Origin: Candidatus Segatella albertsiae
GTDB lineage: Bacteria > Bacteroidota > Bacteroidia > Bacteroidales > Bacteroidaceae
Reading direction: 5' to 3'
Assembly: GCA_002451555.1 (NCBI GenBank)
Contig: DKCU01000114.1
Location: 1-5,208, forward strand
DNA: 5,208 nucleotides
The position numbers were made by a program, and so were the translations under genes. The notes beneath the pieces are model-generated. The model saw only the letters and a program-made list of their open reading frames with translations. It was not told the origin of the DNA and searched no databases. Below, one piece after another: positions 5,180-5,208 of the stretch. Within the stretch, counting starts at the first letter, position 1. The number at the start of each line of letters is the position of its first letter.

Positions 5180-5208
5180 CTTTCCACCTCGGGGCACGAG
5201 GTGGAGAA
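5180..5208. repeat. 29-bp palindromic repeat, right inverted copy
   Basis: This is an exact reverse complement of 139-167 over 29 bases, with 9-bp arms TCCACCTCG/CGAGGTGGA. It ends at the window edge, so the match may continue. It lies about 65 bp upstream of the recombinase promoter box. Together the two copies bracket the three genes like terminal inverted repeats, though each is itself palindromic and orientation is set only by the loop and flanks. Confidence 0.85.

Overview
This 5.2 kb window looks like Bacteroidota DNA, most likely Bacteroidales and perhaps Prevotella/Segatella. Four minus-strand boxes match the Bacteroidetes sigma-ABfr -7 consensus TAnnTTTG, each followed by CA, and the genes lack clear Shine-Dalgarno sequences. 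The three proteins belong to families common in this order. The genus is a guess. The region reads as accessory DNA: a recombinase, two ATPase genes of the AAA-plus-nuclease-fold type, and several unrelated families of palindromic or tandem repeats.

Layout, in the minus-strand direction of transcription (right to left): a 29-bp palindromic repeat (5180-5208); a promoter-like box; a tyrosine recombinase (4066-5076); a repeat-rich gap of about 400 bp holding a GGTGAAGGGT cluster and two copies of a long GCGTGCGGAATGTG palindrome; a DUF234-type ATPase (2251-3666); a second repeat-rich gap of about 560 bp holding another GGTGAAGGGT cluster, a 22-bp tandem array and four 18-bp direct repeats phased at 32-33 bp; an AAA_14/DUF4143 ATPase (402-1688) with a strong terminator; an orphan promoter-like sequence pointing left; and an exact inverted copy of the 29-bp palindrome (139-167). 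A small plus-strand terminator sits next to that copy and probably ends a transcript entering from beyond the left edge.

Each gene has its own TAnnTTTGCA box and is separated from the next by repeats, so they look like three independent units rather than one operon. Both ATPases combine a P-loop domain with a C-terminal PD-(D/E)xK signature (E...D...ExK), a combination often seen in accessory genes of unknown role. The recombinase keeps the catalytic Lys, second Arg, His and Tyr, but has Met (M181) where relatives I remember carry the first catalytic Arg.

The most interesting signal is the set of four phased 18-bp repeats at the AAA_14 promoter. One repeat fills the space between the -33 and -7 elements and the other three lie in the leader, as expected for cooperative binding and autoregulation. 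Second is the bracketing of the DUF234 ATPase by two repeat clusters that share a 17-bp core, next to the recombinase. Third is the exact inverted 29-bp repeat enclosing all three genes. No known defence system, CRISPR array, tRNA or rRNA is visible.
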